From assembly GCA_001430745.1 (NCBI GenBank), contig KQ481950.1:484566-495815 (forward strand): DNA of 11,250 nt, read 5' to 3'. A program made the translations under genes and the position numbers. Below the pieces are notes generated by a model. That model was not told the origin of the DNA, made no database searches, and saw only the letters and a list, made by a program, of their open reading frames with translations. The first letter of the stretch is position 1; each line of letters begins with the position of its first letter. Of the stretch, positions 9,225 through 11,250 are shown piece by piece. The DNA comes from Auxenochlorella pyrenoidosa (Eukaryota; Chlorophyta; Trebouxiophyceae; Chlorellales; Chlorellaceae).

Positions 9225-11250
9225 ATGCGGCTCAAACCGCTCATCTTGCTGCTGGCCCTGGTGGGCACGGGTGAGTGATGGGCAGGTTGATGCACGGAGA
9301 GGTTCTATGCGCGCTTGCAGCGCAGGCGCAGCCATAAAAAAGGCCGGCAGTGGCTTGCAGAGGCCGGGCAGGGGCCTTGGCAGATCGGGAGGCCAGGAGG
9401 CACCCCTAGCGGGCTTGGTCCAAGGGCAGGGGCCCTCGGAAAGTCCGATTGCGCGCTTTCCGTCGACCTTAATATGAGTATTGTGCTTGAATAATCATGC
9501 CTTGGCTAGAAGGGTGCGGTTTTAGGCTTTGGAGGCTGCCCCCGGCGGCGCTGGCGCCACCGCGCTGACCAGCGCAAGCGGCTGTGTTGAGCGTCGGCTG
9601 TACCGTACCCAATTGGCCCACTACAGCTGCCGGTGGTCAACTCTTATTGAGTCCCCTGATGTTGCTTGTGCTTCGTCTCATTGCCATGTTTCATGACCTG
9701 CCTCCTCCTCACCCTGCAGCCTGTGCGGATGGTGAGCTGCCCGATGCGACTGGAGTAGCCCGAGAGGTCGTTGACCCTGTTGTTGACCCTGTTGTTGTCC
9801 CCGGTGGTGAGCGCACCGAGCCTCCCTGCATTCTGCTAGTCTGTGAGATCATGTCTCCATGGCCGCCATGTGGGGTCACCTGGCAGCGGCCCGCCTGCGA
9901 CTAGGCAGCAAGGTTCCCGCAAGGCTGCGCAGCCTGAAAATGGGCAGCACAGCCTCCTGTCCAGTGCACCGGTTGCGCCTTGCTGCCCCGTCTGTGACCT
10001 TCCCGGCCTTTCCCCCTCCCATGTCGGCAGGCAGGGATGTCACGACTCTTCCTGGTGAGAATGCATCCCAACCCACTGTTTCTGCCATGTGGCCGCCTGC
10101 ATGGGGCATGGGAGGACGGTGTCGCCTGTGCGACTGTGCTGCTGCTGCTGCTGCATGCATGGCAACCTCTGTGCTGCGTTGGAAAGCAAGGGCCAACGGC
10201 CGGACAGTGATGCCAGACCCTGCGCCACCTTCGTATCTGCAGATCCTGCCCTCCCCGCTGACCCAGTCGATCCAGGTGAATTGCGGCTTTTGGCCAGCCC
10301 GGCAGAAGCCCACATCAGCCTGCAGATCGCCTCTGTGAAAATCAGGGGCCAGGCTCTGCAGGAGTATGCACCGCAAGCATGGCACCCTCGCCTGCCCGAG
10401 GCCCTCTGCTCCCTCAGTGCCTCCACCCCCATCCCTCTTTGTTGTCTCCCTTGCCTGCAGGCACAGATGTGACGGACATTTCCAGTGAGATTGCAACACC
10501 ATCTCGGTCCTGCTGAGCAGGAGGCTCTACTGCCGCGTGCATGTGTGCCCCCGGCCGCCTGCATGCCAGGCCCTCTACCTTGCCTGGAAGCTGATGCCGC
10601 CTCATCAACCTCCACCGTGCAGCCGATCCCGTCGTGATCCCGACCGACCCAACTGACCCTGGTGAGCTGCATCCGCTGGGCAGTCCTGCAACAGCCCGCG
10701 CCTGCCTGTGCACATCCAAAGCAGGGTGCCGACTCTTCTGTCCTCCGGCATGCGCAGAGGTGCCCTCTCTTTTCCAAGTAGCCCCTCCTTCTCCCCAAGC
10801 GCCCCCCTGGCCCTTCATGCAGGCACTACTACGACAACTGACGGTGAAGGCGGCGGCGACACCACCCCCAGCCCACCTGGTGACGACGGCGGCGGCACCC
10901 CCAGCCCGCCTGGTGACGACAGCGGCACCACTGGCAGCCCGCCTGGAGAGGCGCCTCCGACGCCCTCTGCACCATCCACAGCCAAGTTGGCTGCGGTGCT
11001 GGCCACCCCTCCGCCACCCACCGGCACGGAGGAGACCAGTCGCACTCGCGCGCCGCCTGTGGAACCAGAGGGCGGCAGGCGCCCACCCCCTGAAGAGCCA
11101 GAGGGTGGCAGGCGCCCGCCCCCTTCTGAGGGCGGCAGGCGCCCGCCCCCGTCTGAGGGCAGGCGCCCGCCCCCCTCTGAAGGCAGGCGCCCACCCCCCT
11201 CTGAAGGCAGGCGCCCGCCACCTGAAGAGAAGCGCCCTCCCCCTCCCGAG
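9225..11250 (+). CDS. Secreted proline-rich protein built from phase-1 mini-exons (C-terminus beyond right edge)
   Basis: Exons 9225-9270, 9720-9806, 10031-10054, 10243-10275, 10461-10484, 10623-10661 and 10823-11250 (still open) join into 227 codons without a stop. All six introns are GT-AG, phase 1, with gtga donors. Residues 1-16 (MRLKPLILLLALVGTA) are a signal peptide, with cleavage likely before C17. Residues 17-44 end in VVDPVVDPVVVPG; 45-85 carry GRDVT and GTDVT segments alternating with Asp-Pro-rich segments; 94-127 are Gly/Asp/Thr/SPP-rich repeats; and 167-223 hold six copies of EG(G)RRPPP(S). Low complexity, proline richness and secretion suggest a cell-wall or extracellular-matrix protein of the hydroxyproline-rich kind, or the stalk of a larger secreted protein whose domain lies beyond the window; this is inference. 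It follows the six-cysteine gene on the same strand. Confidence 0.75.
9767..9802 (+). repeat. Three 12-nt coding repeats encoding VVDP/VVDP/VVVP
   Basis: Units GTCGTTGACCCT, GTTGTTGACCCT and GTTGTTGTCCCC lie in frame at the end of exon 2. They encode a Val-Val-Asp-Pro repeat. The Asp-Pro theme returns in exons 4 and 6, so the repeat is probably the seed of that module. Confidence 0.85.
10138..10152 (+). repeat. Intronic (GCT/CTG) trinucleotide run
   Basis: About five GCT copies lie within the third intron of the proline-rich gene, followed directly by gcatgcatgg. It is non-coding in the spliced model. It is a simple microsatellite. Confidence 0.8.
10849..10950 (+). repeat. Tandem coding repeat, units of 39, 33 and 30 nt
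   Basis: Three units encode Gly/Thr-rich stretches closing with PSPPGDD, PSPPGDD and GSPPGE. The DNA is nearly identical in the central cagcccNcctggtgacgac of units one and two, so recent tandem duplication is likely. SPP motifs are typical sites of proline hydroxylation and glycosylation in algal and plant wall proteins; here that is inference. Confidence 0.82.
11068..11223 (+). repeat. Six tandem EG(G)RRPPP(S) repeats, continuing toward the window edge
   Basis: Codon units of 8, 9, 9, 8, 8 and 7 begin at 11068, 11101, 11128, 11155, 11179 and 11203, with an extra EEP after the first. A degenerate unit (EEKRPPPPE) follows to the last base, so the array probably goes on. The ggcaggcgcccNccNcc core is nearly identical between copies. 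The repeats combine an Arg pair and one acid with three prolines. Confidence 0.88.

Noticed and set aside
10040..10798. A 252-codon open frame on the minus strand across the mini-exons
   Set aside because: Composition is random (many Cys, Arg, Trp), with no domain. It covers introns of a phase-consistent plus-strand gene.
10815..11221. Minus-strand frames rich in GAGACP or GGLGV repeats at the right edge
   Set aside because: They are antisense readings of the tandem proline-repeat DNA. The plus-strand frame links by splicing to a signal-peptide exon.

Overview
The window looks like nuclear DNA of a GC-rich green alga, most likely of the Chlorella group (Trebouxiophyceae). The evidence is an SBP-box transcription factor, a family known from green plants and algae, together with short GT-AG introns of the gtgag...ctgcag type, CAG-rich coding sequence, and secreted proline-rich proteins of cell-wall type. 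The lineage below 'green alga' is inference from style, because there is no marker gene. No bacterial, viral, transposon, rRNA, tRNA or CRISPR feature could be supported.

Layout: (1) 1-242, minus strand, is the N-terminal part of an unrecognised Ser/Ala/Pro-rich protein that leaves the window at the left edge. (2) 243-2566 is a long spacer with no supported gene. (3) 2567-5452, plus strand, is an SBP-domain transcription factor in three exons, with a DNA-binding domain assembled from all three and a Gln/Ala/Pro-rich tail of about 475 residues. (4) 5453-6929 is a spacer or 3' UTR. (5) 6930-8327, plus strand, is a complete five-exon gene for a 173-residue secreted six-cysteine protein. (6) 8328-9224 is a spacer. 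(7) 9225-11250, plus strand, is the first seven exons of a second secreted protein, proline-rich and modular, that leaves the window at the right edge.

The two secreted-protein genes lie head to tail. In each, the first exon encodes little more than the signal peptide. Their reading frames were worked out by matching splice phases across consensus donors and acceptors, and both close without conflict. The second has six introns, all in phase 1, separating mini-exons of 24-87 nt that are all multiples of three, with an apparent internal duplication of a two-exon module. I see no direct evidence that the transcription factor and the secreted proteins act together.

The points most worth a second look are the phase-1 mini-exon gene, the unmatched six-cysteine secreted protein, and a reading-frame conflict at the first intron of the SBP gene. 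At that intron the strongest acceptor breaks the frame, and the only GT-AG solution found adds 22 residues inside the first zinc finger.
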